A stretch of 64,000 nucleotides of DNA from Chrysophaeum taylorii (taxonomy: Eukaryota; Sar; Pelagophyceae; Pelagomonadales; Pelagomonadaceae). Positions 20,243 through 31,506 of the stretch are shown here, in pieces. The stretch is taken from positions 1 through 64,000 of the forward strand of contig JAQMWT010000212.1 in assembly GCA_029834535.1 (NCBI GenBank). Direction: 5' to 3'. A program made the translations under genes and the position numbers. The notes below the pieces were generated by a model that was not told where the DNA came from, did no database searches, and saw nothing but the letters and a program-made list of their open reading frames with translations. Position 1 is the stretch's first letter, and the number at the start of each line of letters is the position of its first letter.

Positions 20243-21257
20243 CTTACTACTAATCGACAGATGTTTGTCTGTCTGTCTGTCTGTTTGTCTGTTTGTTTGT
20301 CCCTCGATTTAGGGTAAGGATCAGGTAGGCGCGAGAGTAAGGATCAGGTAGGCGCGAGAGCCAGACAGTAATCCTCCAAGCCGTATACGGCGACCTCGCA
20401 GACTATTTCCACGACCCGCGGCGGCTCTTTCAGCGCGCCATTCTCACGCCCCGTCGAAACGATGTTGTCGATGCTGACAACGCGCGTATGACCGCGGCCT
20501 TTTTTTTCCGGAGACGAGGCGTCGGAGTTCTTTTCGGCTGACTTGGCTGGGTCGGAAGACGACGCCTCGCTCTTTACAGTAGAGTTTTCAACTCCCTGAC
20601 AACCAACGGGATGCTGACTTTGAGCGGGAGCTTAACGTCTTCGAAACCTCGACCCGTCGCACGGCCACTGCAACGGTACCAGATACATGATCGATCGTGT
20701 CGTTGTCACCGAGGCTCCTCCAACCTGTATCCCTTAAGGCCCGCCTACGCCAAACGATCAACAAGAGCCAGGGCCAGACGCCCCGCGAGGTCGGCGTCCT
20801 CTTTCCCAAGCCCGTCTTCTGCCACGTCCAGCTCTACGTGGCTCTCTGTCGATCGGCATCCCCGAGGATATACTCATCTGGGTCGACGACTCCACCCTAC
20901 CCCACACGTGCTGCGCAATACCGATAAGCCCCCTCCCGGCGTCTACACGCGCACTATAGGTGAACTTACTGGGGTTTGAGATTGGGACTAGGTGAACTGT
21001 GTGACCAGGTGAAACTGGGACCAGGTGAACATACTGGGGTTTTTAGAGTAAAGGGTTTTTAGAGTAAACTCAAAGGTTGGCGGCGCGTGCGGATCAAAGC
21101 AGCTTAGATTGGCGGAGGCGAGAGCGACGAGCTCAAAGGAGTTGATGTGAGCTAGGTGAACTTACTGACCAAGTGAACTTATATGAAACTTACTGGGACC
21201 AGGTGAACTTACTGGGGTTAGAGATTGGGACTAGGTGAACTTACTGGCCTGCACTTG
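20243..21257 (+). mobile_element. Helitron-helicase-derived insertion with tandem repeats
   Basis: About 1 kb inserted in A3 integrase; the host site TGTC is repeated at both edges. It starts CTTACTACTAATCGACAG, followed by a (GTCT)n/(GTTT)n microsatellite (20265-20302). The plus strand encodes pieces of a Pif1/Helitron helicase C-terminus: RRLFQRAILTPR near 20416, then QTINKSQGQTPREVGVLF and FCHVQLYVALCR (20750-20860), matching the TINKxQGQT...QLYVALSR signature. The right part (20955-21250) is an array of GGTGAACTTACTGG-type units. A second copy with the same ends lies at 57643-58702. No classical CTRR end is visible. Confidence 0.75.
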
Positions 21258-22341
21258 TCTCATTTCTAAATTTCTGTTAGTGTACTTTTGTCGTAGCACT
21301 AACTCCAGCGAATTTTGTAACGCCGTTGAGTTTGTCCGTAATTTTTGTTCTACTTATGTTCATGTACAACTAAAACAAATCTATTGTGATTCCTTTAAAC
21401 CCTATTTATCTCAGCATGCTATAACCCTCTTCCGTGTGGGACATGGTATTAATATGTCCGCGTTCCCCCCTTACTTACATGTCTTTAATCGTGAAGTCGA
21501 AGCCGCTGTTGGTCACATAGCCACTGCCGCGTCTATACGACTCAGGCATATGCTTAATGTATCCTATAAAGGTCACCCCCTAACAGATCCGGCACCACAC
21601 TACCCGTGGGCTGTTATACATGCTATCCAATCATATAATCTCCTCCCTAACGTTTCCCTCGAGCGTATTTACAATAAAGTCATAAGCCCCCAACAAGTTT
21701 TGTTAGACCAATGTAATGTTCCCCAACAAGACTACCTCAAACCGTTTGGTTCTGTTTGTTATTTGCATTTGGAACCTAACGAATTTCATAAATATGAACC
21801 CCGATGTCGTCCCTACATCTACTTATGCGGTGCTAACGTTATAAACCCTTTAATAACACCCCATGTTAATCATTTAACCGATGTTGTCCTTAATCCTGAA
21901 AACGGTCAAGTCCGTGTTTCCTCTAAACGGACTTTTCCTCATCTTACTTCTAAATCTCCTCCTGATTATGAACAACATCCACCTCCCGCACCTTCACCCG
22001 ACATTCACTTCTCTGTTCGCAGCACCCCCAATGATGCGGCCCACAGGGGGAATGCTATGCCTACCGACACTGACAATGAGAGGGGGACTCCTTCTTCTCA
22101 TCTCCATGCTCCCTCTCCCGCTCCCGCATTTGCTCCAGCTGCTCCTGCACCCGCTACTTCCGCCACCACACCTACATCTGAAGTGTCTCCCGGCACTCTG
22201 CCACTTTTACCATCTTATCGGTCTCTATTCCCAGGATGTCCTCCGTCTCACCCGTGGTCCTCATCACCCTCAGCCTCGTCGCAAAACCAATCTCAAGGAT
22301 GTTCTTACTCGTATTGCTTCGCCTACTGTTGCCGCTTATAA
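21256..22341 (+). pseudogene. integrase C-terminal part and linker of A3
   Basis: It resumes with LISKFLLVYFCRSTN, then IYCDSFKP (second aspartate) and FNREVEAAVGHIATAAS (glutamate block), then LERIYNKVISPQQ and HLTDVVLNPENGQVRVSS, and a proline/alanine-rich linker. It corresponds to A2 7330-8630. Confidence 0.85.
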
Positions 22342-22498
22342 ACAAGCCGGTGGTACGCTTGCCGACTTCAAGTATGACCTCTCCAAGCAGTAAATAACAT
22401 TCTGCGACCCCACCCTCCACTCCCTTCATATCGCTCCTGGCATCCACTGGACGGCTATACCGCCAGAGGGGGAATTTACACCATCCCTTCATCACCAT

Positions 22499-24170
22499 GT
22501 GCACCAAGCGATTTCACAGTCCTATTCAGTTATGTGTCATAGGAGCCATAGCCACCCATCGCCTGCTGCTCCCCGTGTTCACTTCTACGACGACGTCAAC
22601 CTTGCAGACTTTCACCTTCCTCAAGCTCTCGTTCATTTAATTTCTGAACATGCTCACGCCTTTCAAGTTCTTCCCGCTCAATATGCTTATGCTTTGTTCA
22701 CGCCCCACTCCATTTTGGATCATAATGACGCTTCTTATGGTGCTTCCGAGCCTCATCTCTCCGCCATCGAAGACTATATCACCGTGCAATCGCATTACAT
22801 TGAAGTTCACATTGGTGATGCTCCTCTACTAGTCGTTCAACTCGTCGAAGATCCCGATCACGCTCATCTGCCCGATAATGTCGCTTCTTACGCAATTACT
22901 CATCTGACGACGACTCATGACCCCAGCACGGTTGGTTCGGACGAATACAAGATTCAAGCCAAAGATATCAAAATTGATGAATATGAGTTGAACTGCCTCA
23001 AAGGTCTCTCAGACGCTGATCGCAAAGCTTATGTTGCTGCCATCTCCAAAGAGATTTTTGACATTGTTAAGTTTGGCTGCTTTAAACTAGCGCTGCCAAT
23101 GGTCAACTCAAAGCCTATTGACACCCGTCTCGTCCTACGTATAAAAAACAACGCTGCTGGTCAGTACATTAAACATAAAGCACGCCTGGTCCTACGAGGA
23201 TTCTTAGCCTCTCTGGGCACCGATTTCTTCAACACATTCAGCCCTATGGCACAGCTTACCGGCATCCGTTGTGTTTTGGCGCTAGCAGCTCATCTGCGAC
23301 TTCCCGTCTATCATGTCGACGTCCCTAACGCTTTTGTTCAAGCTCCCATCGATTCTCATGTCTATGTCAAACTGCCACAAGGCATTTGCCTTCTCGATCC
23401 CGAAGATACTAAATACCAAGGTCGCCGTCTCCCAAAGCTACTTAAATCTCTCTATGGATTGCGTCAGAGCCCTGCCCTTTGGATTCAAACCATAAACGGC
23501 TTCTTTGATTCATTAGGCTACACACGATTTCGAACAGACACATGCATTTACGCTAAAGTCCAAGCTGGCGCTACATTTCTAATTTGCACGCTCTCAGTAG
23601 ACGACGTCGTCATTACTTGTACTTCGGAAACTCTACGTCGTGAGTTCCAGCAAGCCCTGAAAAAGGAATACTCAGTCGACACCTTCGAGGAAGTCCATAC
23701 TCTCCTAGGCATGCGCATAACGCGTCCAACTGATGGCTCTATATCACTGCACTGTCAGGCTAAACTTGACGCATTGTTCGACGAGTACCCCATTTTAATG
23801 CAGTTACGTCCCACTTCCACACCGATGTCACCATCAACCACGTATAAAACTGGAGAGCCATCTTCTGATATGGACAAGTTTGTTCTTCATACCTTCTCCA
23901 CCTTACTCGGCAAGCTCGCGTTTGTCCAATTGGCCTGTCGCCCCGATCTATCCCAAAGTCTTAGTCGTTGCTCTCGAGGAATGCATAATCCAGCATTTAT
24001 ACATGTTCAAGTACTAACAGGGACGCTCCGCTACTTGCGCAAGCCCGAAAATCGTAATCTTCGCCTCTGGTACTACTCTGGTTCTTCCGCTCTAGTGGAC
24101 CATCTTCGACTTCTTATCGGTAATCGTACTGACATGGCCACCATGTTGGACTACACTAAAGAACAAGTTA
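22499..24170 (+). CDS. reverse transcriptase and start of RNase H of A3
   Basis: A long open frame. Conserved blocks are EYELNCLKGLSDADRKAY, KHKARLVLRGFLASLGTDFF, VYHVDVPNAFVQAPID, LPKLLKSLYGLRQSPALW, the catalytic SVDD at about 23594-23605, and LACRPDLSQSLSRCSRGMHNP. These are typical of Ty1/copia RT. The element sequence stops at DYTKEQVN, where A4 begins on the other strand. A few residues after that point belong to A4 sequence. Confidence 0.92.
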
Positions 24171-25528
24171 ATAAAAGAATCCTGAAGCACAGGTGAAGTG
24201 AAGGAGACAAGTGTTTGCACGAGGCGACGGGTGTCTTGGGTTTCATTATTGTGGTGGTAAGCTTGACACAACCAAAGAAGGCCGGTCACAGGATAGAGAG
24301 TAGCGGTCTTATCGATTCCTGATTCGTGCGTTTGGAAGGTATAAGTTTCACCAAATGAATTAATGTGTGCCTGGTATTTAGAGGAAGGATTGGTAACTGT
24401 GATGTCTCCACCTGTATGTCTTCCGCCTGTGATGTAGATAATGGAGGAGCTAGAGGATCTATTTAAAAATAACCTGTGAGATGGTTGGTTATATTCGATA
24501 GTTGTAATACGAAAAGACACGGGCAAGGTGGTAGAGTTTGGGAACAAACGTCCCATAAAATTATAGAGGATGACAAAGGCCTTGAGTTCAATGGGCGAAG
24601 TCATACACGTAAGGGGTTTCCTTGAATTCGTTAAGAATCCCAAGTGAAAGTTAGAAATGCCCTCCATTTCGTCTTGGGATGAGTGTTCGGTTGTTTTATA
24701 TGAATGTAACCGGAGAAACAACATAGTTAGCGTTTCTAACTCGGTAACAGTTAGGCGAACGGACCCCATGCGACTGAAGGTGCTGTAAGTTTTAGGTATG
24801 GAAACAAATGGTACGTCATAGAAGACTTGTGTCCATGGTTCATCGACAAGTAGCTTTCGACTTATAGTATTAGCGTGATCCGCAATGTCCAGGAATGAAG
24901 TAACTCTCTTATCAGGCCAAGACAGCAAGTCCAGCGGGCCGATGTTATACTTGCAGGCAACGAGGATACATCTTTCCCGTGCTTGGTAGTCTCCACACGA
25001 GTAACCGGGAAAGCGACCGCATATATCCACTGTGTAATGCATTGTAGAGAAGATCAGGTTGGCAACTCGTATATGATATTCATAGGATGCAGAGTGTGGT
25101 GGTGTCATCCCCATAAAAAGAACAAGGGGTTTTTGAAGCTCGGGTGCACTTAGAGCGCTTGGGAACAAGGAATCATCCATATCTCGCTCGAAGGTTGTTG
25201 TAGGTCCACCGTTGATTATGTTGCGATTAGTACATGGGGAAGTCAACTCCACAATATCAGAGTAGTATCGAGTGCGTTCTGCGTATGATGCGCGATGCAG
25301 ATAGGTTAAAAACCTTGGAAGGGACGGAAACACTTCAATAGAATTGCCAAACCGTCTTCGAAGCATATGCGTAAGGTTTTCATCGCTCTCAACAAGAACT
25401 TTAACGTTAATGTTGATTCGCAAGTCATTGGAGGCGCAAGCCAAGAATGCAGGAGTAGACAACCCGGAGCAAAGTAGTGTTACAGTGGGTACGCGTGAAC
25501 AAGAGTTGGATGTTATGGTATGAAGCAA
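24171..25528 (-). pseudogene. cytosine-C5 DNA methyltransferase-like domain of A4
   Basis: One long frame shows LLCSGLSTPAF (motif I-like), VLVESDE (motif II), SPCTNRN (motif IV position), MTPPH (motif VI position), CGDYQARERC (motif VIII region) and the long variable part. It ends at the inversion junction before motifs IX and X. Its frame stays open through the domain, which suggests that the domain was maintained while the element was active. Confidence 0.72.
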
Positions 25529-25546
25529 ACTTGGGTTAAACTTGCG

Positions 25547-26767
25547 TCATATAGGGGGTGAGAAATGTTTGCGAACATAAGGCAACTGTGAATGCATGGA
25601 CTCCAGAATGGTTTTAAGCAACGGGATGTAGATAACACGTTCTAGTAATTTGGAGTGGAGTATTGGCATCTCACGTTGTTCATTGAAAGCACTTAATTTT
25701 AACTGTAAGGAGCGAAGTTCCATCTTTCGTGCTTTATCTTGCTGTAGCGAATAGATCGGGAGCATAGGTAAGTGGCTGTTTAACCTGAACAGAGTAATCT
25801 TGACGTTGTCGTCAATCTTGCTCTGGATAGTTGACTGTCCTTTGAATTCAACCACCACATAAAGATGTATACCAAGTTTATCTTCTCCCCACTGAGTCAT
25901 GCTGATGATGTGCAAATCAGGATCATTATGCGGATGTTGCTTAGGTAGGAAAAGAGCAACATCTAGCTTGACGTACCCAACGTTAGGATGCTTTGGGAGA
26001 GCGGGAATAACTGTTATTGTTATCATTGCGTGCGTGGTGCTTTGAGTGTCCGTAGCCGTCTGGATGGCGGGCGACAAGGATTCGGGCAATTTAACGATGT
26101 GTATAGGACCGGCATAGCGCTTAAAGTTAAGGACATGATGTGATGCACATGTGTCTGCATACCCAGGTGTAGTCATTAATGGCAAGTTGTACTCATCATA
26201 CAACTTCAACATGGTTGCATAACATGCATGTGTAGAGCTGTGACCAAAAACATACTGCGTCATAAAACTTTGAGCTTGTTCGGAAGGTACAACAACGAGT
26301 GTAAAACCATTATCTAATTTCGGAAGCAACCTAGGGGGCTCTGTGCCATCCAAGTTCTCTCCGTTATGTTGGTTATTGGAAAGTTCAGAGTTATGAGGAG
26401 CTTCCCGAGCTTGACGGCGAACGATAGCACTCTGTGCTTTGGCGTTTAAGTGCTGCAGTAATGGTTGAGGAATGTTGCCGATTTCTTCGTTTTTTACAGA
26501 GAGAAAAGTATAAAACATCTTTCCCGTTTCAGCAGTCCCCCTCTGCTCCGCATCGCTGGGGGGCGCTATAGGAGCAGATGTATCAACTTGATCCTTTTCT
26601 TCTACGATGTAAGACTCTTTATCTGTTTCTAGTAAATTCGAGATGGTATTAGACATTGTATCAACGCGTGATAGGTATAGGTGAACTTGAGTTGCTTCCT
26701 CAGGATCAAGAGTCTGCGTAGAAGCTTGAGAAGCAGTGGTCCAGAGGGTACTTCGTAGGCTCTTCAT
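25547..26767 (-). CDS. Gag linker and protease of A4 (406 residues)
   Basis: It begins in the helical Gag tail (RVDTMSNTISNLLE) and acidic linker, then the protease with GYADTCASHHV and VGYVKLDVALF. It ends QLPYVRKHFSPPI, next to the methyltransferase frame 18 bases away. Matches A1 and A3 throughout. Confidence 0.78.
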   Translation of the reverse strand: MKSLRSTLWTTASQASTQTLDPEEATQVHLYLSRVDTMSNTISNLLETDKESYIVEEKDQVDTSAPIAPPSDAEQRGTAETGKMFYTFLSVKNEEIGNIPQPLLQHLNAKAQSAIVRRQAREAPHNSELSNNQHNGENLDGTEPPRLLPKLDNGFTLVVVPSEQAQSFMTQYVFGHSSTHACYATMLKLYDEYNLPLMTTPGYADTCASHHVLNFKRYAGPIHIVKLPESLSPAIQTATDTQSTTHAMITITVIPALPKHPNVGYVKLDVALFLPKQHPHNDPDLHIISMTQWGEDKLGIHLYVVVEFKGQSTIQSKIDDNVKITLFRLNSHLPMLPIYSLQQDKARKMELRSLQLKLSAFNEQREMPILHSKLLERVIYIPLLKTILESMHSQLPYVRKHFSPPI

Positions 26768-26792
26768 TTCTTATTGTACCACTTTAGAGTCG

Positions 26793-27179
26793 ATCGCTAA
26801 CCGTCTTGTTGCGATGGAGGACGGCGCCTAACGCGCTTGCTCCTTGCGGCGGCCTCGGCCGTCCCGGAGTGAGACGGTGCCTGCTCGCCTCCCGGGCTGG
26901 CCGGTTAGCACCCGGAAAGTCCGCGCTGGGATGGGGTTCGCGCGGTTGAGCAGAACGCGACGGACAGGTCGATTGTTTGTGGACCAACACGTTCGCGGCC
27001 GGCGACGTCTTTGCACGACCTCGCACAAGACCGTGTGCAATGGCGGTCCGCCATCAACACTCCTCGCCCCTCGTCTCTGCCCCAACTGCGCGATTTCGCT
27101 CTGAGATCCCGCACCGGCTCCTGCCGGTCCGGCCTGGCTCCCATGCTCGGGAGAGGTCTGAAGTCAGTTAGTTAGTTAA
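26793..27179 (+). mobile_element. diverged subfamily copy of the GTTA-tailed retroposon (387 bp)
   Basis: It has flanking 10-bp duplications TTTAGAGTCG/TTTAGGGTCG (26783-26792, 27180-27189). The 5' third (GCGATGGAGGACGGCGCC) and the 3' hairpin plus tail match the other copies, but the middle is quite different and more GC-rich. It represents an older or separate subfamily. Confidence 0.85.
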
Positions 27180-28831
27180 TTTAGGGTCGGCAGAAGGATG
27201 GGGATTCGCTTCCTGTAATTTACCAAACAGATGGCGAAGACGGTCGACTTGACAAGTAGCCCGATCCATTAATGACATACTGGAGCGTGAGTTGCGGTTA
27301 GTGGACTGTGAATAGACAGGACGGTCGAAACTAGTGCCTTTAACACTATAATAACCAACGTTTATAATAACCAACGGGCACGGCGGCTGGGCACACCCAC
27401 GACAAGGGCTACGCGAAGTGGGACAGATTTGACGTCGCGCCGATTTGAAGGTGGACGATAGTGAGACGTGTCTCGAGGTGAGATTGTAGACGCTTTCTCT
27501 TTAGCGTTGCGCAGTTTGCGAGTGTTAAAACCAGATTGTCTAGCGACTGTTGCAAACAATGAGTAGGCATTGTTTAACGAGTCATGGGACTGGTGAATGG
27601 TATCCATTAGCAGTACTTTAGGTGGTTTGGTAGCGGTAGTACCATAGATGTGAGGAATCCAAGAAGCTGGTTTATCCAAGCGTCGGTTAGTTGAAAACTT
27701 CGTCTCATTATATACCTTCAATAAGAACTCCAGTAACGGGCGAACATCAGTAGGATCCACTAATTTCAAAACATCAGGATCACGAGTAGAGGTGTTGCTT
27801 GAACGTGATTCATATAGTTTACACCAGTCTAATAGAGATTGTGCATAGCGTTCATGATCGGTGGGGTTGGCATACAAACGACAAGTCTCCTCGTGAGCCT
27901 CGAGGGCTATTATTGAGTCGTTAAACTGAATTGAAGCTTCTTCTTTATTAAGTTGTTTGGCCTGAGTTTGAAAAGCAAGAAGTTGTTCAACAAATACATG
28001 AGCGTACCAATTAACATTTAAGGACATTCGATTGAATTGTGATTTAAGTTCAGTAACATCCGTACAAGATACAGTCTCGTAGTAATAATAGGACAATAAC
28101 ATTATTGCTCTGGTTTTGTTTGGGTGCGCAGTTAGCGCATAACTTTCTTTGAGTTGTGCCCACATAGCGAGGGCGGGGCGATCTTGAGATTCTGATTGAA
28201 AAACGTGCACAAGAACCCCGTGTATGTCTCGGAATATTTATACCAATCGGCATTAGACAGACCTGAGAAGGATATATTGGTCAGAGATGGATCATATACA
28301 ATTGATTTAGGGAATTGGGCGTTTAAATTCTCAAGTACAAGTTTAACATCGTCGTTTAATTCGGGACGAACAAGATTAAAAGACTCTTGAAAGAAGAGTC
28401 GTTCAAGATCATTACGCTCATCGACAGATAGTCGATGGGTGTGATTTATATGCCACGTCTTGAGGTGGTCAGGGAGTGCATCTTCATCTGGAAGATGAAG
28501 TTCGTTGACTTTCTCTAATTTCCATCGGGAAAAAAATGATATTAGCTTCGTGGTCGATCAGTTGGTTGTACTCCGGGGCATTCCGCGTGTAAGCTTCATA
28601 TGAATCGATGCAAAACAACGCGTCCGCATATGGGCCTGTCATGTGCCTACGAAGCATTTCGAGTTGCAGACTGACCTTAGTTGAATTGTATTGGAAACGA
28701 AGCCCTTCGTTTAACTTATCAACTAGAGGCTGTTCCTGCTTACAAATATCCGTGGTGGATATCGGTTTGAGTCTTGACATTGTTATGACGTACTCGAGGT
28801 ACGTTAGAGGATTGATAGACAGATTCGACAC
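27168..28831 (-). pseudogene. Gag of A4
   Basis: It shows SRLKPISTTDICKQEQ at the start, FDSYEAYTRNAPEY-like sequence (IDSYEAYTRNAPEYN), SQDRPALAMWAQLKE, NWYAHVFVEQLLAFQTQAKQ and LDKPASWIPHIYGTTATKPPK. Broken into several frames by small changes, the retroposon and the filler segment. Confidence 0.8.
27357..27452. other. filler DNA in A4 Gag
   Basis: About 95 bases absent from A1 and A3 at the same point. It begins with a short direct repeat (ATAATAACCAACG twice). On the plus strand it can read HTHDKGYAKWDRFDV, which resembles a short motif found in RPAP3/SPAG1-type proteins. It may be captured at a break-repair event. Confidence 0.5.
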
Positions 28832-29241
28832 ATAGGAAGAAGGGGTTTATAATGTGCGGGTGCGTATGTACATTACGATATATTTAATCGTGGGTTTATG
28901 TACAAGACCAAACAAAGCAACATGCCATTTAAACATGATGATTTGAGACTGAAGAATGGATTAATTCTCTAGCAGTCAGTCTTTTGTTGGGGAATGCAAG
29001 GAAAAAACCAGCAATTCCCGCGGCTTGTGTAGGGGAAATTTAGTTTTATTAGTTATGCGAGTGCACGTGACCAGTGACCGACCCAACTCGGTCATGAACC
29101 AACTTAACTGGTGGACACGCACCGTCACACAACAAATATGTACAGTAGACCACCGCCAAACACATTGTCGCGTTGTACTCGTGATCAGGCGCAAACTGAT
29201 CACTCCATTATACGCACAACACAGTTGGGCTGACACACCTA
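28787..29241 (-). other. A4 leader
   Basis: Untranslated leader conserved with A1 and A3. No supported gene. Confidence 0.55.
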
Positions 29242-29260
29242 CGCATCTGGGCCCATAACC
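29242..29260 (-). promoter_or_regulatory. primer-binding site of A4
   Basis: GGTTATGGGCCCAG followed by ATGCG, directly after the LTR, complementary to the initiator tRNA-Met anticodon arm. Confidence 0.8.
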
Positions 29261-29672
29261 TGGGGAGATTTGACCCTCTCCGGGTACATTGTAGAGACCG
29301 CGTGCGGTCTTAGGCGTGTACCGACCGTTCCGCTTGTCACATGCTACTACACAAGGTAGGGATTTAGGCCCTAACTCCTAAAGGACATTAGGTCCCATAG
29401 AAGCGTTTACACTGACAACGAGGAACGAAGCCTCTGTTAATTAAACAGAAAACCCCGCACCTAACGGTACGCACCTGGAGGACTTCTCCTTGTTGGAAGA
29501 GGACTTCAGACTCATTTCTCCACAGTCATGAAATATATAATTGCGGAAGGGTAGGGAAGAAGGAAGGTATGAGGGAAAGCCGTATTACGGATAGAAAACC
29601 CTCATGTAGAAGGAGTAAGAAAAGTGGTGCGAAGAACTCCAGTGTCGTACACAAATAGTGCAGCGCTCTGGA
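29261..29672 (-). repeat. 5' LTR of A4 (412 bp)
   Basis: Aligns with the other two family A LTRs, with visible divergence. The outer edge abuts gypsy sequence at 29673. Confidence 0.83.
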
Positions 29673-30948
29673 ATGTTGTCAGGGATCTTGTCGATGAATT
29701 CCTTTTGTAGTCCGACGTCGGTCCGCAACGGTGGCTTGCGTGCGCGTAGGGCCACTTTCTTTGCGTTGTTGCGTGGCGTGCGACGCGGCGTATCCCATCG
29801 GATCGTCTGGAGGGTCTTCGAGGTCTTCGGGGATCTCGGTCTGCATCAAGTTGAGGATGACGTGACACCCGGCTTCGCCTTTGGGGAGAGGCAGCTTTTG
29901 CACGACCAGGTACGCGTGATTGAGCGGCTCTCCGGACTCGTCGGTCTCGATGACGTGGTCGTTCGGATTCCTCGAGGGGCAGTCGGGGATACTCATTCCC
30001 GGGGACTTGCCAGGCTTATAACCGAGTTCGGGGTCGAAATTGGCCAGTCGCACATCGGGCGAGCTGCCCGGTGGAGTGGGTCGTGTTACGGAGGAACGTC
30101 AGATTCCGATGGTTGGTTTCGAGAACGGTTCGGTGGCCTTCGATGAACGGGCGGAAGTGTCCGAGAGACAGGGTCACTCCCAGGAGTCTATACGGCGCGG
30201 CTCGTAATTGCGCATCTCTTTGGGCGCCGCTCGGCTCCAGTAGTCGATCACCCGTTCTTCGCGACACGTGTGACCATTGTCGTCCTGGACTTCGGCGATT
30301 TGGAAGAGATACTCTCCGAGACCGTCTTTGGAGGCATCGGTCCTGGTGTGGAATGGAAGGTCGTAATCCGGATGATACACTCCGCGGGAATCCGCCAGCG
30401 CTTCGATGATGGTGTCTCACGCTTCCTGGCACTCCGGTGTCCATTTGAACGGCACTTCTTCGAGCGTCAGTCGTCGCAAGGGATCCGCAATCTTATAGTA
30501 GTCCTTGATGTATCTCCGGCAGTAGTTGCTCATCCCGATGAAAGAGCGGATCTCCGCTTCGGGGAGGTTTTCGGCAGCGTCCCGGGAATCGGCATCTTCC
30601 GCAGCGCATCCAACGTTATGGAATTTGGCTTCAACCCGTCGGGGGTCGAGATATGACCAAGGAACTCGATGTCGTCTTGGAGCGAGTCGAATTTGGCTGT
30701 CCGGCCGCTGTATCCTTTGGAGGCCAGGTGAGAGAGGACTTCGACCAGGCACTGCAAATAATCGTGGATGTTGTCCGTTCCCATGCTGATGTCGTCGATG
30801 AAGCTGACCAGATCTCGGTACATCCATTTAACGAGGCCGGCTGTCATCTGTTTGCAGAAGAGGGCGCCCGCGGTCTTCACTCCCATGGGCAGTCGGAGAA
30901 AGCTGTGGGCTCCGAGCGGACTGACCATCGTTGCGGCGTCCTGTGCCT
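29673..30948 (-). mobile_element. Ty3/gypsy pol fragment (RT, RNase H, start of integrase)
   Basis: Read right to left, GC-rich. RT blocks: SFLRLPMGVKTAGALFCKQM, LVSFIDDISMG (catalytic F-x-DD form), FLGHISTPDGLKP. RNase H: FHTRTDASKDGLGEYL and RVIDYWSRA. Then LGYKPGKSPGMSIPDCPSR, the hinge that precedes gypsy integrase. Truncated on both sides by A4 (left) and C' (right), and broken into several frames. No LTR is seen. Confidence 0.85.
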
Positions 30949-31264
30949 GACTACTCACTACCAGATCGCTGATCATTTTTCAAAACTTATTCCCGCAACT
31001 TGTTCCACAAGTTCTAGAGCGCCTACGGTGTTCATTCCACCTCTTCTTCACCACCATCTCATCAAGTTTATCTTTCCGCTACTATTCCACTGTACAATTC
31101 CGCCCAGAACACTCTCCACATCCTTGTCGATGGAAAGTCGATTCCTGCTTAGTTTGATCCAGATTTCGCTCACCGAGTTCAATCTGTGAGGGCGTAGAGA
31201 TAGAAAATTTGATTTAGGGTTAGTACCCCCCTACCCTAGGGCTAGCTCTCTTACTTCTAGCACA
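30949..31264 (+). mobile_element. 3' end of a C-type copia element (C'), first part
   Basis: The plus strand matches the end of RNase H of element C in mirror image (YQIADHFSKL here, YQVADHFPKL in C), then the polypurine-like TGTGAGGGCG and the start of an LTR (31195-31264, TAGAGATAGAAAATTTG). The LTR resumes at 58713-58839, so C has inserted into it. Only the 3' end of C' survives. Confidence 0.78.
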
Positions 31265-31269
31265 TGTCA

Positions 31270-31464
31270 TAGATAACAGTAATCACAACTGTGTTACCCT
31301 TCAGCAGAGCGCGAGAACAGTGGTAGTCTGTCCTCGAATCTGTCTCTTAATCGAGGACAGCCGGTGTGAATAACACAGCGTTTTCTTAAATCAAAGGTGG
31401 CAAAGTTAAGTGAACTAACCCTAGAATAGGGGGTACTAACCCTAGTTCGGATTTTCTATCTCTA
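31270..31464 (-). repeat. 3' LTR of C (195 bp)
   Basis: It starts TAGAGATAG in element orientation and ends in a TCTA-type terminus, so the ends are TA...TA rather than TG...CA. It aligns with 57457-57642 plus 58703-58712, and more distantly with the C2 LTR at 61494. Confidence 0.8.
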
Positions 31465-31506
31465 CGCCCTCACAGATTGAACGCGGGGAGCGAAATCTGG
31501 ATCAAA

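Larger units (their letters stand above)
13419..24170 (+). mobile_element. Ty1/copia element A3 (family A), 3'-truncated
   Basis: It runs from the shared LTR through leader, Gag, protease, methyltransferase-like domain, integrase and RT. It stops inside RNase H at about 24170, where it meets A4 head-on. It holds two large SINE-like insertions (15039-15413, 17941-18297), one tiny inverted one (15549-15587) and a Helitron-derived insertion (20243-21257). Apart from these it has several breaks. It lacks the 3' gene and 3' LTR. Confidence 0.9.
24171..29672 (-). mobile_element. Ty1/copia element A4 (family A), 3'-truncated
   Basis: Read right to left: 5' LTR (29261-29672), primer-binding site, leader, Gag, protease and methyltransferase-like domain up to the region ahead of motif IX, cut at about 24171. 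It carries a diverged SINE-like copy (26793-27179) and about 95 bp of filler DNA (27357-27452). It is more divergent from A1 and A3 than they are from each other. Several breaks. Confidence 0.9.

Noticed and set aside
20588-20809. Minus-strand reading frame over the Helitron unit
   Set aside because: It is the antisense shadow of the helicase-coding plus strand and has no own signature.
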